Positions 63,536 through 64,000 of a stretch of 64,000 bases of DNA are shown here, piece by piece. Numbering within the stretch: the first letter of the stretch is position 1; each line of letters begins with the position of its first letter. The position numbers and the translations under genes were made by a program. Source of the stretch: Flavobacterium sp. 9 (GTDB lineage Bacteria > Bacteroidota > Bacteroidia > Flavobacteriales > Flavobacteriaceae); the NCBI RefSeq assembly GCF_002754195.1, contig NZ_PEEU01000001.1, forward strand, positions 2,604,001 through 2,668,000, in the 5' to 3' direction. The notes below the pieces were generated by a model, which did no database searches, was not told where the DNA came from, and saw only the letters and a list, made by a program, of their open reading frames with translations.

Positions 63536-64000
63536 CTATTTTAAACCTTCTTGAAAATCGTACTTCATCTTTCGAAGAATCCTCAACGCTTCTTTAAAAG
63601 ATAAATAAATATTCCCAAAAGGTTTCAGAAGCAACTTCGCATCAATTAATTTCTGTTTTGCATCATCAAAACCATTCAAATAACAAATCATAAAAGTCGA
63701 CGGAAGATTCTCCAGATCTTTTAATTCGCGATCTGATAAAACAATGCCTTTTTGAAGTTTTTGAAGCAAAGCCATATTTGCATTATAAATATGATACAAC
63801 ATTTTTCGGTTGAATTCCGGAGGTTGAAAAAGCATTTCGCGATCAATTTTATAATATCCGTTATCGAAAAAATGAATCGTTTGTTTCTCTAAAGGATAAT
63901 AACTTGTTTTATCATTTAAACCCAACGGAACATATTCGGTTATCGTAAAACTATCGTCATCAAAAACAATCGTAACAACATCCTGAGCCGAATAAAAAAG
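63536..64000 (-). CDS. Hypothetical protein, 5'-truncated by the window edge
   Basis: The frame is open from base 64000 on the minus strand (beginning LFYSAQDVVTIVFDDDSFTI) to the stop at 63536, so 154 residues are visible and the start is outside. Contains QTIHFFDNGYYKIDREMLFQ and a helical C-terminus with KEALRILRKMKYDFQEGLK. No domain recognised. The 63417-63535 gap before it holds a short AGCT palindrome and repeat text resembling 6357-6385. Confidence 0.7.
   Translation of the reverse strand, partial: LFYSAQDVVTIVFDDDSFTITEYVPLGLNDKTSYYPLEKQTIHFFDNGYYKIDREMLFQPPEFNRKMLYHIYNANMALLQKLQKGIVLSDRELKDLENLPSTFMICYLNGFDDAKQKLIDAKLLLKPFGNIYLSFKEALRILRKMKYDFQEGLK

Noticed and set aside
1..64000. 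tRNA, rRNA, insertion sequences, prophage or integrative element
   Set aside because: No tRNA-like cloverleaf, rRNA text, transposase, integrase or phage gene was recognised on either strand by eye; a dedicated scan was not possible.

Overview
The window looks like chromosomal DNA of a Flavobacterium or close relative (Bacteroidota, Flavobacteriia). The evidence is AT-rich DNA with A-rich ribosome-binding regions, many promoters of the Bacteroidetes type (TTTG, about 18-19 nt, TAnnTTTG), a SusD-family lipoprotein, a T9SS sorting domain on a PorZ-like protein, a B-type succinate dehydrogenase (C-A-B), bacterial HMG-CoA synthase, eukaryote-like long IleRS, and a DksA-like protein without a full zinc finger. 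No rRNA, tRNA, IS element, prophage or CRISPR array was seen.

1-10.7 kb is a catabolic locus: the end of a SusD lipoprotein, then a co-oriented run GntP permease, RidA, KDG kinase, KDPG aldolase, a D-threonine-aldolase-fold PLP enzyme and an M19 dipeptidase-like hydrolase, then a convergent DeoR-type regulator and a divergent secreted GH20 hexosaminidase with a PA14 domain. Read together these form a plausible route for an amino-sugar acid: GH20 releases N-acetylglucosaminic acid from oxidised chitin ends, GntP imports it, the M19 enzyme removes acetate, the PLP enzyme with RidA removes ammonia to give 2-keto-3-deoxygluconate, and kinase plus aldolase give pyruvate and glyceraldehyde-3-phosphate. 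This resembles the oxidative chitin pathway reported in marine Pseudoalteromonas and is the most interesting system here.

10.8-16 kb is core metabolism (sdhCAB, HMG-CoA synthase). 16-28.8 kb is a loose accessory region: dispersed repeats, small membrane and secreted proteins, a membrane LytTR regulator, two tandem Cys-rich peptides with bacteriocin-type leaders, two GNAT acetyltransferases, a pair of degenerate ABC-ATPase-like proteins beside a membrane protein, an XRE regulator and unknown membrane/acidic proteins.

28.8-36.4 kb holds pepP-like aminopeptidase with an alpha/beta hydrolase, ferritin, an AIM24-family protein, another hydrolase, a two-gene roadblock/LC7-type unit, a 47-codon gene with an excellent promoter, and an ABC ATPase with a tiny membrane partner. 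36.4-45.3 kb carries AddB-like and AddA-like recombination nucleases separated by an OmpA/TSP3 porin and glycine C-acetyltransferase. 45.4-51.4 kb is lspA, dksA-like and ileS, interrupted by a second roadblock-type pair in opposite orientation. 51.5-64 kb has two secreted proteins, recO, porZ-like, gdhA, a beta-barrel protein, cystathionine gamma-synthase, an RsiV-like lipoprotein and a truncated unknown gene.

Intergenic space is rich in perfect inverted repeats, some serving as terminators and several belonging to families that recur within the window.
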